Assembly: GCA_001796965.1 (NCBI GenBank)
Contig: MGOA01000134.1
Coordinates: forward strand, 1 to 5,940
Direction: 5' to 3'
DNA: 5,940 nucleotides
Origin: Chloroflexi bacterium RBG_16_64_43
GTDB taxonomy: Bacteria > Chloroflexota > Anaerolineae > Anaerolineales > RBG-16-64-43
Below the pieces are notes generated by a model. The model saw nothing but the letters and a program-made list of their open reading frames with translations, was not told the origin of the DNA and did not search any database. Every line of letters begins with the position of its first letter. The first letter of the stretch is position 1. The translations under genes and the position numbers were made by a program. This document shows, piece after piece, positions 5,370 through 5,940 of this stretch.

Positions 5370-5891
5370 AATGTGCCGCGGACGGGCCGGCGGGGGAAAA
5401 GACGGGAACGCTGTCGATGATGAGGGCTAGCCGACGCACGCGTGCTTGCTTGCTGCGCGGCGGCCAGAACCGGGAGTCCACTACCTTCTCGACTCCCCGC
5501 CAAACGCGTTATGATCCCCGGCGCCCCAAGCATGCGAGCAGAGTGGGAGTGCGCCTCCCCGGATCGCGCTTCGGCCGATTCATTCGTGCGCTGCCTGTCG
5601 GCCACGCTCGATCCTTGGAGGTTTCCCGGGCCAGCATCTGCCGCCAGGCGCATCCGCGCGAACTGCCTCTTGGAGCAAGAGACGAATCCGCGTGAATGAT
5701 GCGGCTGAACACGGCGCGGTCGTGCCGGTGCCCCTCAAGAGCTGACCGGCAGTGAGCGCCCGTGCGGGCGGCCGCGGAGGGCAGGGATTGCCTAACACGC
5801 GCAGAGCTGAAGTTGTGCTAGTGGGCGCATTGACACCACTCACGGAGCGCCTGACCGAACGCCCCATTCAGGAAAGGAATTGCGCAACCAT
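5370..5891. other. Gap with no convincing gene
   Basis: About 520 bases separate the amidase promoter from the right-edge gene. The small open frames on both strands (for example 5417-5695 and 5442-5699 rightward, 5580-5867 leftward) are rich in Arg, Pro, Ala and Ser, have no credible SD and look like non-coding GC-rich sequence. No tRNA, T-box, RNase P RNA, tmRNA or SRP RNA motif was recognised. Minor items are a 6-bp stem CTCTTG / CAAGAG (5667-5681), a possible rightward promoter at 5489-5515 and an isolated TTGACA at 5830-5835. Confidence 0.5.
5489..5515 (+). promoter_or_regulatory. Weak candidate rightward promoter
   Basis: TATGAT (5510-5515) is a five-of-six -10 box. TCGACT (5489-5494) is a four-of-six -35 box with a short 15-base spacer. 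It could drive the gene at 5892 through a leader of about 370 bases, or an unrecognised small RNA. Evidence is sequence resemblance only. Confidence 0.3.
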
Positions 5892-5940
5892 ATGGAAAAC
5901 CGGCTGAGCTCGGTCGAGTATTTCTTGCTCGACATGGATG
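5892..5940 (+). CDS. HAD-family (HAD-IIA, NagD-like) phosphatase, N-terminal fragment
   Basis: Only the first 16 codons are in the window: MENRLSSVEYFLLDMD, with the first base of a Gly-type codon following. YFLLDMD(G) is the first HAD motif, hhhhDxDG, with the nucleophile Asp14 and the acid/base Asp16. The YFLLDMDG wording is typical of the HAD-IIA (NagD/PGP-like) subgroup, which dephosphorylates small sugar or nucleotide phosphates in the cytosol. AGGAAAGGA (5870-5878) is a purine-rich SD candidate, though 13 bases from the ATG. A TTG at 5880 is in frame but too close to it. HAD membership is fairly sure; the subgroup and substrate are not. Confidence 0.7.
   Translation, partial: MENRLSSVEYFLLDMD

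Noticed and set aside
5511..5699. Small rightward ORF starting MIPGAPSM
   Set aside because: It has no SD, its ATG is part of a possible -10 box, and its composition is not protein-like.
5830..5835. Perfect TTGACA -35 box upstream of the HAD gene
   Set aside because: At 16-19 bases downstream only GACCGA-like sequence is found, with no -10 box.

Overview
This is a visibly GC-rich, gene-dense bacterial chromosomal segment with ordinary housekeeping content. Genes are tightly packed, Shine-Dalgarno (SD) sequences are AGGAGG-like, and both ATG and GTG starts occur. The phylum cannot be fixed from the window. The TrpRS type, the HAD-IIA-like start and the UGA-containing SelW-like gene would fit a Chloroflexota-like lineage, but that is a weak inference. 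I see no mobile elements, tRNA/rRNA genes or CRISPR arrays.

Left part, rightward. The last 14 codons of an upstream gene (1-45, glycine-rich end resembling a thiolase C-terminus) are followed by a single-domain SCP2 sterol/lipid-carrier protein (74-403). A GNRA-loop hairpin at 429-452 probably ends that transcript. The GTPase gene era (512-1432) then starts from its own promoter, placed so that the mRNA may be leaderless.

Middle part, leftward. A probable operon is read from about 3213 down to 1451: a SelW/Rdx-family selenoprotein with an in-frame UGA (3190-2945), trpS (2901-1915) and dtd (1900-1451). The selenoprotein is the main discovery here. Conventional gene calling breaks it at the UGA, but read through as selenocysteine it gives an 81-residue protein with a CxxU redox motif and the family's GG-F-V core. 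It has a good SD, an extended -10 promoter and a stem-loop at SECIS spacing after the UGA. trpS charges tRNA-Trp and dtd clears D-aminoacyl-tRNAs, so the other two genes serve translation and its fidelity. dtd and era converge with 17 bases between their stop codons.

Right part. A 569-residue amidase-signature enzyme (5234-3525, leftward) closely resembles plant-type fatty acid amide hydrolase, including its N-terminal region. Its 3' flank carries three 8-bp tandem repeats and a strong hairpin, followed by a short stretch that could encode a hydrophobic helix. From about 5370 to 5891 no gene is convincing. At the right edge the first 16 codons of a HAD-IIA-type phosphatase run out of the window.
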